Source: an uncultured Hungatella sp.
Lineage (GTDB): Bacteria; Bacillota; Clostridia; Lachnospirales; Lachnospiraceae
Reading direction: 5' to 3'
Assembly (NCBI GenBank): GCA_910585645.1
Contig: CAJUFP010000006.1
Span: 11,368-75,367, forward strand
DNA: 64,000 bases
Shown: positions 43,071 through 51,490 of the stretch, piece after piece
How positions within the stretch are numbered: the first letter of the stretch is position 1
How the letters are laid out: every line of letters begins with the position of its first letter
Translations under genes and position numbers: made by a program
Notes under the pieces: generated by a model
What the model was told of the DNA's origin: nothing
Databases searched by the model: none
What the model saw: only the letters and a program-made list of their open reading frames with translations

Positions 43071-43982
43071 TCACTTATTGATCATCATTTCTAATCTCTG
43101 TTCAAAGTCAAATTCCTTCAATCTCTCATCTGAGACTCTTTTAACATCATTGTGCAAGAAAGTATTTATTTCGTCAAAGTTATCCTTACCTAAAACGAAA
43201 TATGTATTTCTATCATAAAGCTCAAAATCTTTTACCCCGCGATTATTTGTAATACATTTTATTCCATCAAAAACTGCCTCCATCTCTCTCTGTGTCACAC
43301 TTTTTTGTCCTTTTGGGACAATATTCAAAACCGCCCTTGTGTCAATCAACAAATCTAGGTACTCTTCATATGTCAATAATTTTTTATAATATCTTTTTTT
43401 TAAACGCAGAAACTGCCGGTCCGCGCAAATATGAAAATATGTTCTCAATCCCTTATCATTTAACCTTCTTTCCAACTGAAATAAATAACCAGCTCTCCCC
43501 TTATCACGGCCAATATAGATTACATCATACTTTGGGTTGGGATTTGGTGTCCTTTTATACTCTGTAAAAAAAGAGGGTTTACACCATTTCATTGAGTAAC
43601 GTTCGCAATCATCCTGGTCATAGGACCACTTCTCCACATATTTATCAACACTTTCCGGATTAATGGTCCTATCTGCTCTATTCTCGTATGATAATATAAT
43701 CCTTGATCCAGGATGGTTCTGCCTGATCCACTCTAAATAATCCGGTAAGATCAGAGGATCAAAAACCACAAAAATATTGCTATTTACGTTTTGAATACAT
43801 GTATTGTACCATATCTTTTGATAAGGCAGTTTAAACCGAAACCATATCTCACGCATGACTCTCAGTAGAAGGCGATTCCCTCTATAGGGAGTATATATTT
43901 GATACCCATAATGCTGAATCGCGTCAAACACATAATCTTTTTTTAGTTTTGCTCTAATAATACATACATCGCGCTTATCCAT
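43071..43982 (-). CDS. Probable glycosyltransferase (CgeB/GT-B-like)
   Basis: A 303-residue protein of the group often seen in capsule loci. The middle has KYDVIYIGRDKGRAGYLFQL and the C-terminal part has VLNIVPKGQKSVTQREMEAV followed by CITNNRGVKDFELY, in the position of the nucleotide-sugar site of GT-B enzymes. Sugar and acceptor are unknown. The gene lies between the PGT fusion and the polymerase, the place for an early repeat-unit transferase. It is four bases from the EpsG-like start. Confidence 0.62.
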   Translation of the reverse strand: MDKRDVCIIRAKLKKDYVFDAIQHYGYQIYTPYRGNRLLLRVMREIWFRFKLPYQKIWYNTCIQNVNSNIFVVFDPLILPDYLEWIRQNHPGSRIILSYENRADRTINPESVDKYVEKWSYDQDDCERYSMKWCKPSFFTEYKRTPNPNPKYDVIYIGRDKGRAGYLFQLERRLNDKGLRTYFHICADRQFLRLKKRYYKKLLTYEEYLDLLIDTRAVLNIVPKGQKSVTQREMEAVFDGIKCITNNRGVKDFELYDRNTYFVLGKDNFDEINTFLHNDVKRVSDERLKEFDFEQRLEMMINK

Positions 43983-44007
43983 GCTATTCTCTTTTCCATT
44001 CTTCTAA

Positions 44008-47000
44008 TCAAATCAGTTTTCGGTCTCCTATAAGTTCATATTCTTTCCTCATCCGTTTTTCTACTACAGTAAGGTCATACCTTTTTAATCTCAGCCTGTT
44101 TCTCGCCACACAGCCTTCTGTTATTCTTTTTAAATCATCACGGGAATTATCTGTAAAATTCCTTAATACCCTTACAACATCACCAACGCTATTCTCGTCA
44201 AATATATACGCACTCTCATGAATCAGATCCATATTTCCTCGTATCGCGCTGCAAACCACCGGAGTCTCACAAGCGATCGCCTCCATAAGAGCCATGGACA
44301 GACCCTCCTGATGTGATGGAAAAATAAACAGGTCAGCCGCTTGGCATAATTCGCTTATATCTGTCCTAAATCCAAGAAATCTTATCTGATCATCCAAACC
44401 TAAACTGTGAACAAGAACCCTCAACGCACTCTCCCCTCTGCCCTTACCCGCAATAAAATATCGTATGTTTGGATTCTGCATTTCACTTAAAGCTCTAATA
44501 ACAACTTCATGGTTCTTACGGGGTATCAATTCACCTACAGAAAGTAAAAATATTGCTTTTTTGTCCACCCCTAACTCTTTACGCTTTTTTTCAGGATCTG
44601 CCAAATTTCGATTAAATTTTTCTGTATCTATCCCTACACCTGGAATGTATACCGTCCTCTTGGCATGAAACCTTTCCTTTGCCCTCTTATAGTCTTCTCG
44701 ATTAATCGTGATGAGGACATCTGTGATCCGACTCAGTTCTTTCTCTATTGGATAATAAAACAACCAATTTTTCTTCGGAGCACCATCATAAAAGTGGAAG
44801 CCATGAGCTGTATATATACTTTTGATCCCATTCTTCCTTCCTATGATACGACTGACAACTCCACCAATAGGACTATGCGCATGAATGAAGCTATAACCAT
44901 CCTGAACTTCTATGTGATGATGTCTAAAATGATTCTGTGGCTTCGCTTTGCCTTTGACTACATTATCAAGCTGCTTAAATACCTTTAAGTTAGCACGGAT
45001 ATCCTTGATATTACGTTCAAATTCTATGTGGTAACAATCAACATCCAGCTCATCAAGTAAATTCAAAAGCTCTCGAATTTTCTCATCTGTGCAGGTATTG
45101 CCATTACTAAAATTTGCCGCAACATCTACATCAAACCCCATTGATATAAGAAGTTTAATGTTAGGAATATTGAATTGATCAATCATCGATGCAACAGATG
45201 CCACTATAAGTACCTTTTTATTGTTTCTGTCAGTATTAGCCACCTCTGTGGCAAGTATTGACTCTTTAAGATTATAGATCTGATAGGGAAAAGAATATCT
45301 GGACAATGCCTGATCATAGCAGCTGCTTCCAAAAGCTTTATCAATCAATCCGCTGATCTTCCCCGGAATACAAGAGGCTATCTTTACAACCATATTGAGA
45401 CTCTTGCTTATCCGTACTGGCTTTTTCGACGCAATACCAATCTCCTCTGCCATTCGACTCGTCTTTGTATACTCCCCATTTTGAGGAAAATACACACCAT
45501 TCTCTCCGGAAATTATCAGCTGGCACAGAAATTCACAAAAATTATCAATAAAAAGCATAGAGCGCGCATTCGCAATATCTGGAAATAATGGCAGTTTACG
45601 GGCTATCTTGCTTAGTGTTGAATAATTTCCTTTACTTCCTGGTCCATAGATCATTGGAGATCTGATAACAGCAATCTTAAAATCATCTGTCTCAAGGTTT
45701 CTTACCGCCTTATCCGCCTGCCATTTTGAATCTCCATAACAATTGATTGGAAATGGCTTCGTATCTCGTGTGATCATTTTTTCTTGTCCTAACCCGGCGC
45801 TCTCACCATAGATGATCATAGAGGACATAAAAACAAATTGATTTACACCAGCTGCTTTAGCCTTTCTGGCTATCTCTATCGCCAGATCTGTATTGACTGT
45901 ATAATATGTCTCCTTCATCTTAGCAGACACATTTCCAACATCTGTGTGAGCGATTCCCGCAACATGATAAATCGTATCATAAAGAGCAAAATCGCTATCT
46001 CTCCAACTTCCATCTACCATATCCAAAGTTTCTATCGCCAAAGTTGGATAATGTTCAGCTGCGTATTCCCTGAAACTTTCCCCAACATAGCTTCCGGATC
46101 CTGTAATCAGAACCTTTTTCTTGATATGTTTGTCAATTTTTATATCCTTATCGCATCCAAATACAACTGCTGGATCAATTTCGGGCACACCTGAGCGTAA
46201 AGTTTTTCTCATCCCTCCTGTATCACCTTCAACAATACCTTCATGACGCAACACAGAAACTATTGTTCCAAGAAAACAGTGGATGTCCATCATCAAGCCC
46301 TGCTTTTCAACATATTCTCCATCCATCCGCGCTTTATCTGGTATACTCAACTCATCCCGTCCATTGATCTGTGCCCATCCAGTCAATCCTGGCATAACGC
46401 TATTTGCGCCGTATTTTTCACGTTCACGCACTAAGTCACCCTGGTTCCACAAAGCTGGACGAGGACCTATTATGCTCATCTTTCCGCGGAATATATCCCA
46501 AAGCTGGGGAAGTTCATCTAAGCTGGTCTTTCTTAAAAATCTTCCAACCTTCGTAATGTATTGGTCAGGGTCAGTTAGCTGATGAGTCGGAACATCATGA
46601 GGAGCATTGGAACGCATGGTCCTGAATTTGTGGATCAACATATAATGCTTGTCCTTCCCAATCCGTTTCTGTGTAAAGAAAACAGCTCCAGGATCATCAA
46701 TCCACACCGCAAAGCTGATTCCTGCTACAAGCGGCGATAAAAGTACAAGCCCCCCAAAGGAAAACATTTTATCCAGAGCAGGCTTTATCTTCCTCTCATA
46801 TACAGTTACTTTCCTCATATCATGGCATTTCTCATACCACTTATCTTTATCTGACACATCATACTCTGGGTGGAGATACGGGTTATCGTTGTCAATATTA
46901 CCATCCTCTGTCTTTTTCTTTGCAACCACATTCAAAACTCCATAAACAACCCCTAAACCTGCTCCTATAATTAAGAGACCTTTAACGAAACCCTTTCTTT

Positions 47001-47067
47001 GCATCCAGGTCTTTTCCGTAATTTCCGGCCCCAACATAGCCAGCTTCCCTTCACCATGAATTCCCAT
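44008..47067 (-). CDS. Phosphoglycosyl transferase / NAD-dependent epimerase / GT4 triple fusion
   Basis: A 1019-residue protein with three complete enzymes in one chain. Residues about 27-48 form a membrane helix and 95-280 a monotopic phosphoglycosyl transferase (IHKFRTMRSNAP, TSLDELPQLWDIFRGKMSII, GPRP), which starts lipid-linked glycan synthesis on undecaprenyl phosphate. Residues 317-610 form an extended SDR epimerase/dehydratase (GxGxxxG at 323-329, YGDSK at 444-448). Residues 617-1015 form a GT4 glycosyltransferase (AHSPIGGVVSR, SVGELIPRKNHE, PSHQEGLSMALMEAIACETP). The fusion could channel the modified sugar from the epimerase into the first two transfer steps. GAAAGGATATATCAGC precedes the ATG. 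Confidence 0.9.
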   Translation of the reverse strand: MGIHGEGKLAMLGPEITEKTWMQRKGFVKGLLIIGAGLGVVYGVLNVVAKKKTEDGNIDNDNPYLHPEYDVSDKDKWYEKCHDMRKVTVYERKIKPALDKMFSFGGLVLLSPLVAGISFAVWIDDPGAVFFTQKRIGKDKHYMLIHKFRTMRSNAPHDVPTHQLTDPDQYITKVGRFLRKTSLDELPQLWDIFRGKMSIIGPRPALWNQGDLVREREKYGANSVMPGLTGWAQINGRDELSIPDKARMDGEYVEKQGLMMDIHCFLGTIVSVLRHEGIVEGDTGGMRKTLRSGVPEIDPAVVFGCDKDIKIDKHIKKKVLITGSGSYVGESFREYAAEHYPTLAIETLDMVDGSWRDSDFALYDTIYHVAGIAHTDVGNVSAKMKETYYTVNTDLAIEIARKAKAAGVNQFVFMSSMIIYGESAGLGQEKMITRDTKPFPINCYGDSKWQADKAVRNLETDDFKIAVIRSPMIYGPGSKGNYSTLSKIARKLPLFPDIANARSMLFIDNFCEFLCQLIISGENGVYFPQNGEYTKTSRMAEEIGIASKKPVRISKSLNMVVKIASCIPGKISGLIDKAFGSSCYDQALSRYSFPYQIYNLKESILATEVANTDRNNKKVLIVASVASMIDQFNIPNIKLLISMGFDVDVAANFSNGNTCTDEKIRELLNLLDELDVDCYHIEFERNIKDIRANLKVFKQLDNVVKGKAKPQNHFRHHHIEVQDGYSFIHAHSPIGGVVSRIIGRKNGIKSIYTAHGFHFYDGAPKKNWLFYYPIEKELSRITDVLITINREDYKRAKERFHAKRTVYIPGVGIDTEKFNRNLADPEKKRKELGVDKKAIFLLSVGELIPRKNHEVVIRALSEMQNPNIRYFIAGKGRGESALRVLVHSLGLDDQIRFLGFRTDISELCQAADLFIFPSHQEGLSMALMEAIACETPVVCSAIRGNMDLIHESAYIFDENSVGDVVRVLRNFTDNSRDDLKRITEGCVARNRLRLKRYDLTVVEKRMRKEYELIGDRKLI

Positions 47068-47091
47068 GCTGATATATCCTTTCCGTCCAAA

Positions 47092-47616
47092 TTACATACC
47101 ACACTCATCCCATGCCCTCTCAACTTCTATTCCAAGATACAAAATCTGTCTCCGCCCCATAAAATTAGTCTCTAACTCAGCAATCCTTTTATGAAGATTC
47201 ACCCTCCTTACCTTGTCCCCAATATTTACCAAGGGACCTGACAGATATTCAATCTTCCCATTTCCCACAAGCTTTATTGTGGATATGCCAATGTGTCCAT
47301 TTTTATCTGTAAGTTTTTTCATTAGATCGAATTCTTGCGGCTCCAATGTAGACACATATTCATCATCACTAAACATAAGCTTTGGTTTTGGTACTTTTTT
47401 TAGTTCTCTGTACACCTTATCCGGCTGGTCTGTATCAATAAACACATATCCAGGAAATAAATTCTCATGAACAGTCTGCCATTCCCCTCTATATTTTTTT
47501 CTTCTGCTTCTGGTTAAATGGAAGCATCGAACATTCAGCCTTCCTTGAAGAAGGCCCTCAATAAAACTCTCTGTATCTTCTTCATTCCTGTCCCTCACAT
47601 GTACAACACACCACAT
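47092..47616 (-). CDS. loaP: LoaP-type NusG paralog, processive antiterminator
   Basis: A 174-residue NusG-family protein: an NGN domain (residues 1-105; MWCVVHVRDRNEEDTESFI, NLFPGYVFIDTDQPD) and a C-terminal KOW domain (SGPLVNIGDKVRRV; ILYLGIEV). The early aromatic/valine pattern and the position as first gene of a long polysaccharide operon fit LoaP, which in Firmicutes travels with long biosynthetic operons and suppresses termination, recognising RNA hairpins in the leader. A hairpin lies about 40 bases upstream of its start within the expected transcript, so it may act on its own operon. It is distinct from housekeeping NusG, which is not in this window. Confidence 0.88.
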   Translation of the reverse strand: MWCVVHVRDRNEEDTESFIEGLLQGRLNVRCFHLTRSRRKKYRGEWQTVHENLFPGYVFIDTDQPDKVYRELKKVPKPKLMFSDDEYVSTLEPQEFDLMKKLTDKNGHIGISTIKLVGNGKIEYLSGPLVNIGDKVRRVNLHKRIAELETNFMGRRQILYLGIEVERAWDECGM

Positions 47617-47656
47617 TTGATCATCACTCCATTTTAAAAAGAGAAACCTACTAAAA

Positions 47657-47690
47657 ATGTTCGCTTAACTGATTGTTAAGCGACACTTTT
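47657..47690. repeat. Palindrome copy 1, in the loaP leader
   Basis: TCGCTTAAC (47661-47669), loop TGATT, GTTAAGCGA (47675-47683), extended by GT/AC beyond one bulged base. In the loaP transcript it forms a hairpin ending in ACATTTTTAG, which is terminator-like. It is the inverted copy of the palindrome at 47861-47901. Confidence 0.9.
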
Positions 47691-47733
47691 TATTTAAACA
47701 AATTCTATAAGATCATTTTCGATAACAAATTTG

Positions 47734-47762
47734 ATTATATCATCATTTTTAATAGGTGTCAA
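47734..47762 (-). promoter_or_regulatory. Consensus SigA promoter of the loaP operon
   Basis: On the minus strand TTGACA (47757-47762), 17 bases, TATAAT (47734-47739): a perfect consensus. Transcription should start near 47727, leaving a leader of about 110 bases that includes palindrome copy 1. Such a strong core promoter implies that control is by repression or at the leader. Confidence 0.9.
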
Positions 47763-47860
47763 CAGAAGCAATTTGTCATTTTTTGTACAAAACAGCATAT
47801 AATTTCTTAAAAATTTAAATTTTAGAAAGTAATATCTGACAAAAAAGAGATTTTACTTTT

Positions 47861-47901
47861 ATAAAAGTGTCGCTTAACAATCAGTTAAGCGACACTTTTA
47901 T
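47861..47901. repeat. Palindrome copy 2, upstream of the loaP promoter
   Basis: Perfect 18-base arms (47861-47878 and 47884-47901) around loop AATCA; the core is GTGTCGCTTAAC. It lies about 100 bases upstream of the -35 element and is the inverted copy of the palindrome at 47657-47690, loop included. It would not be transcribed with loaP, so if functional it acts as DNA or as a terminator for transcripts coming from outside. Confidence 0.92.
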
Positions 47902-48044
47902 GCATTCAATTTAGATTTCGATTAAAACAATCACCTTGCCTTTTCCAAATTTCTGTTATACTATCTTTATAAAAACAACAAAAACTTCCACCCTTAACAA
48001 TAAACAATCCATTATCCCATCAACCCCACAAGGAGGGAAACTCC

Positions 48045-49295
48045 ATGGCCAGAACCATCGGAATCTGAATTCAAAATTTTGAACGAATCATAGCTAATCA
48101 CTGTTTCTATATCGATAAAACCAACTTTATCAAAGACTGGTGAGAAAACGCAGACGAAGTAACCCTGATCACCCGCCCCAGACGATTCGGCAAGCCCCTA
48201 ACCCTTGACATGGTACGACGGTTCTTCTCCACAGAATACGCGGGCCAGAGCAGCATCTTTAAAGGTTTGTCCATCTGGAAGGAAGAACACTTCCCCCGCT
48301 ACAGGGTACCTATCCTGTCATCTTTTTAAGTTTTTCCGGCATTAAAGCCGACTCATATGAAGAATGCCGTATAGAGATCTGCAAAGCTATCACTATCTCT
48401 GTATTTGTCCCGGTATTATGGAAAGAAAGTCCTGATCCTGCTGGATGAGTACGACACACCGATGCATGAGGCCTATGTCTGTGGATACTTAAAGGAGCTG
48501 ACCGGATTTTTGCGTAAGCTGTTTAACTATACCTTCAAATCTAACCCCTATATGGAGCGGGCTATCCTTACCGGTATTACCAGAGTAAGTAAGGAATCGA
48601 TCTTCTCCGACCTAAATAACCTGGAAGTGGTCAGCACCACCTCAGAGAAATATGAGACCGTCTTTGGTTTTACTCAACAGGAAGTATGGGCTGCCCTGGA
48701 AGAATATGGGCTGTCTGATCAGAAGGAAGAGGTCCGGAACTGGTATGATGGTTTTTCTTTCGGACACAGGCACGATATCTATAACCCCTGGTCTATCCTG
48801 AATTATCTTGACAAAGGCCGTCTTGCCCCCTACTGGACCAGCACCAGCAGCAACCGTCTGGTGGACCAGCTGATCCGCCGGGGAAGCCCCAAGGTAAAGA
48901 TCATCATGGAAGACCTTCTAAATGGCAGAGCTTTGGAAAACCTGATAGACGATCAGATCGTTTTTGACCAGTTAGAGCGCAGGGAAAGCGCTATCTGGAG
49001 CCTTCTTTTAGCCAGCGGTTATCTGAGGGTAGAAGATTTTTGGCTGGACCATAAAAATGGCCGCACGGTCTGCCGACTGATCTTAACTAACCGGGAAGAT
49101 AAGGCCTTTATCCTGGAATTTAAAGTAAAAGATGAGGATACCGGGGAACAAACGCTTAAAGATACCGTTCAGGCGGCGTTGAAGCAGATTGAAGAGAAAG
49201 GGTACGGGGCATCTTTGGTCAGCAAAGGGATTGAAGATACGAGAATACGGAAGTATGGATTCGCGTTTGAGGGGAAACAGGTACTTATCGGATAA
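48045..49295 (+). pseudogene. Decayed AAA-ATPase-like / PD-(D/E)XK nuclease-like gene
   Basis: The intact members of this family have an AAA-ATPase-like domain and a C-terminal PD-(D/E)XK nuclease-like domain and occur in many copies in gut bacteria. Here translation from ATG 48045 (behind AGGAGGGAAACTCC) gives the family opening but meets TGA at 48066 and again at 48141. The P-loop reads RPRRFGKPLTL where the family has GKT, and the frame is lost near 48320. From about 48405 one open frame continues to the stop at 49293-49295, with the family motifs LILLDEYDTPMHEAY, TGITRVSKES, WYDGFSFG and the nuclease core FILEFKVKDED. At least three inactivating changes make it a pseudogene. Confidence 0.9.
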
Positions 49296-49302
49296 AACAG
49301 AC

Positions 49303-49344
49303 AAAAACCCGGAACAACCAGCCGCTCCCGACGGTTGTTCCGGG
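49303..49344 (-). terminator. Terminator of the Septu operon, copy of the pnp terminator
   Basis: A perfect 12-bp stem (CCCGGAACAACC at 49308-49319 with GGTTGTTCCGGG at 49333-49344) is followed on the minus strand by five T. It lies about 85 bases after the ptuB stop and also faces the end of the pseudogene. Its left arm, loop and flanking A run repeat the terminator at 51491-51532 almost exactly and in the same orientation. Confidence 0.88.
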
Positions 49345-49427
49345 TCTCATTATGAGGGGTAACCCCAAATATTCTGTGATCGCCTCCCCCTGCCAGAGGA
49401 TTCCATCAATTCAAATATTCCACTCCT

Positions 49428-50081
49428 TCATCCCCTCCTCAACAAACTTCTCCAGGCCTCCACGATCGCTTCGCAATATGGTACATAGGCTCCTCGATCC
49501 ATGTTATCATAATACTCGATCAAATCCCGAATCTCATCCGCTGAATAATCTTCTTCAAAAAATCCGCTGGCTTCAATGGCATCTTCCCGATTCCTGACCA
49601 GATAATAGCTGTTAAGTCCCAGATGATCGATCATCTCTTTTGCCCCTCTGCGCTCCTCATCCCGCCCTGACGGGTACACAGTTCCATCCAATCCATACCG
49701 AAACATCCCTTCTATCTCCGGGCTGGCAGGGCTGACCATCAAAGGAGAATACCAATCATCCTTTCTATGACCGCAGTGATCCTCTGCGGGATCCTCCCCA
49801 ATCCCCTGACACGATGCCAGCAGATTTCCATACTCCATATCCTCGGCTGGAAATCTGCCCTTAGGCCTAAAATGTTCCACATGGGAACTGTCTATATCCA
49901 AACGGCCCATACAATAACAGCAAATATACCCCTGTTCTTTCAGAAGCTCTTCTCTCAGCCTCCGTCTCTCTCTTTCCGGAAGATCATTTTTATAAGTGGC
50001 CTTTCTGCCGGCTGCCGCCTTAAAATCCCTCTTCCACCTCTCAAACCACTCCGGAGGATCACTCTTTATGATTCGTTTCAT
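49428..50081 (-). CDS. ptuB: Septu nuclease PtuB (HNH endonuclease)
   Basis: A 217-residue HNH nuclease of the PtuB family also found in some retron systems. The zinc/HNH core reads QGYICCYCMGRL, DSSHVEHFRPKGRFP and YGNLLASCQGIG, followed by HCGHRKDDW, which supplies the remaining metal ligands. The family degrades nucleic acid on phage infection in partnership with the PtuA ATPase. The gene overlaps the end of ptuA by 23 bases with AGGAGACGAAGGA before its ATG, so the two are coupled. The full motif set is present and nothing suggests decay. Confidence 0.88.
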   Translation of the reverse strand: MKRIIKSDPPEWFERWKRDFKAAAGRKATYKNDLPERERRRLREELLKEQGYICCYCMGRLDIDSSHVEHFRPKGRFPAEDMEYGNLLASCQGIGEDPAEDHCGHRKDDWYSPLMVSPASPEIEGMFRYGLDGTVYPSGRDEERRGAKEMIDHLGLNSYYLVRNREDAIEASGFFEEDYSADEIRDLIEYYDNMDRGAYVPYCEAIVEAWRSLLRRG

Positions 50082-51354
50082 TCCTTCGTCTCCTGGCGAT
50101 CTGCACCCTTGCCTTTGTCGTACTGTTATTTCTGCACTGAGTCATCTTATCTATCCTGCCTGCCAGCTCCTCCGCCAGCTCATAGTCCCTCTTCTCCACT
50201 GCCTCAAACATCTTTGCAATCAGACCCTTTACTTTCTCTGACAGCGCCCCCGTACCCATCAGCTCCTCCAGGATCACATTGGAATCCCAGCCATACAGCG
50301 ACGGGTATGAATACGCGTTTACCTGGCCGTCTTCCTTTTTCAGCGTAAAGATCTTATAGTCCTGATCTGCTTCACCTAAGATCTGAGGAGAATGGGTGGT
50401 GACAATAAACTGAATATTAGGAAATGTATCCTTAAGGACCCGTAAGATCTTTCTCTGCCACTGGGTATGCATGTGAAGCTCCAGCTCGTCGATCAGCGCC
50501 ACCCCGCTGCCCTTTAGAGGATCGGCAAGGGACGGATTGGCAATGGCCAGCCTCCGGGCCAGATCGCCAAACAGCGCCAGCGTGCATTTCTCCCCGTCCG
50601 ACAGCTGATCTAAGCTTAAAGAAATACCTTCCTTTTCTATAAGCATCATAAGAGGCTGCCGCTCAATATGGATATGGTCAAAGTCGTCCAGCATGGCCAA
50701 CATGGCCCTTCGAACAGCGCCCAGATCTCTGTCCTCATGGTTCATGGCGGACCGGACCTTCTCCTGATTCTCCAGATCCTCCCGCATTCGAAACCATTCA
50801 AACAAAGCGCTGAAATCCAGCTTGCTCTCTATGGCCTTGTCAAAAGCGCTCAGTTTGGAATACTCTGTCTGCTTCGCGTTTTTAAGCGGAATATCCACCA
50901 CCAGCCGGTTTACTCCGTAATTCACAAATACGGGCATATTCTTTTTATCTTCCACAAGTACCAGATTGCCGTCTTCATCCTCATGATTTTTCGCAATATA
51001 CTGATCCTCAAAATACGTGATCACATTATTTAAAAATTTATAGTGTCTCTTTCCTTCCAGTTTACTTATGGTGCGGTAGTATTCATATTCCTTTCCGGAA
51101 GCAAACCGAAACCTCCCTGTAACAGAAGCCTTTGATTTACCTGCCATAATATCTTCTTCCTTTAGATCAGCCAGTCGCTTAGAGCTGTTTAACAGCTTTC
51201 CGATAATATTGGCATACAAAAGATCAATGGAACGCAAAATAGAAGACTTGCCCACACCGTTCACGCCGAAGATCACTGCGCTCTGCCCGTCAAGCTCCAG
51301 GTCCAGCTCTTTTATCCCCCTGAAATTCTGCAGTACGATCCCTGATATCTTCAT
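50059..51354 (-). CDS. ptuA: Septu ATPase PtuA
   Basis: A 431-residue SMC/RecF-like ATPase. Walker A is GVNGVGKSSILRSI (about 30-43), the signature is LSDGEKCTLALFGDLARRLA, Walker B is GVALIDELELHMHTQWQ, and the switch region VTTHSPQILGEA follows. A coiled-coil-like insert lies between them. PtuA with PtuB makes the Septu anti-phage system, where ATP depletion or phage cues release the nuclease. No reverse transcriptase or ncRNA that would make this a retron was found next to it. GGTGATGA precedes the ATG and a promoter lies about 60 bases upstream. Confidence 0.88.
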   Translation of the reverse strand: MKISGIVLQNFRGIKELDLELDGQSAVIFGVNGVGKSSILRSIDLLYANIIGKLLNSSKRLADLKEEDIMAGKSKASVTGRFRFASGKEYEYYRTISKLEGKRHYKFLNNVITYFEDQYIAKNHEDEDGNLVLVEDKKNMPVFVNYGVNRLVVDIPLKNAKQTEYSKLSAFDKAIESKLDFSALFEWFRMREDLENQEKVRSAMNHEDRDLGAVRRAMLAMLDDFDHIHIERQPLMMLIEKEGISLSLDQLSDGEKCTLALFGDLARRLAIANPSLADPLKGSGVALIDELELHMHTQWQRKILRVLKDTFPNIQFIVTTHSPQILGEADQDYKIFTLKKEDGQVNAYSYPSLYGWDSNVILEELMGTGALSEKVKGLIAKMFEAVEKRDYELAEELAGRIDKMTQCRNNSTTKARVQIARRRRNETNHKE

Positions 51355-51414
51355 TCATCACCCCATATACTTTCCGCGCCGCAAAAGCATGCATTGCCGT
51401 TTTTCCATGCATTG

Positions 51415-51443
51415 ATTTTAACATAAGGCCATAGTTTTAGCAA
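51415..51443 (-). promoter_or_regulatory. Promoter of the Septu operon
   Basis: On the minus strand TTGCTA (51438-51443), 17 bases, TAAAAT (51415-51420), between the pnp terminator and the ptuA start. It makes the defence operon independent of pnp transcription. Confidence 0.7.
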
Positions 51444-51490
51444 GGCACGGCCCTTATACTTTTTTGACCATATTTTCGAGCTGCCGTATA

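Larger units (their letters stand above)
15442..47616 (-). other. LoaP-headed surface glycan / acyl biosynthetic cluster (28 genes)
   Basis: All 28 genes run on the minus strand with short gaps or overlaps from loaP (47616) to a GNAT gene (15442), and the DNA is visibly more AT-rich than on either side. The order is loaP; glycan assembly; HTH/pseudo-RmlA; aminotransferase; FabZ, FabZ, FabG, FabG, FabZ, FabZ; TPP enzyme; NeuB; ACP; adenylating enzyme; thioesterase; GNAT; LuxE; LuxC; dehydrogenase; GT-C; WecE; SMR pair; GT2; methyltransferase; WecD; GNAT. No terminator was seen inside. Composition, a single promoter and flanking decayed or mobile-defence genes suggest acquisition as a unit. Confidence 0.8.
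47617..48044. other. Intergenic region between loaP and the AAA/PD-(D/E)XK pseudogene
   Basis: This 428-base AT-rich region holds the loaP leader with one palindrome, a perfect loaP promoter, and a second copy of the palindrome on the far side. The stretch from 47902 to 48044 has a TATACT element near 47958 that could be a weak plus-strand promoter for the pseudogene, whose Shine-Dalgarno AGGAGGGAAA starts at 48031. No coding sequence or RNA gene was recognised. Confidence 0.7.

Noticed and set aside
48066..48143. Recoding of TGA (selenocysteine or tryptophan)
   Set aside because: The two TGA codons replace different residues (Gly and Trp expected by family), and a frameshift and a P-loop change follow; decay explains all three.
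49428..51354. Retron with PtuA/PtuB effectors
   Set aside because: No reverse transcriptase gene and no msr/msd-like inverted-repeat region on either side.
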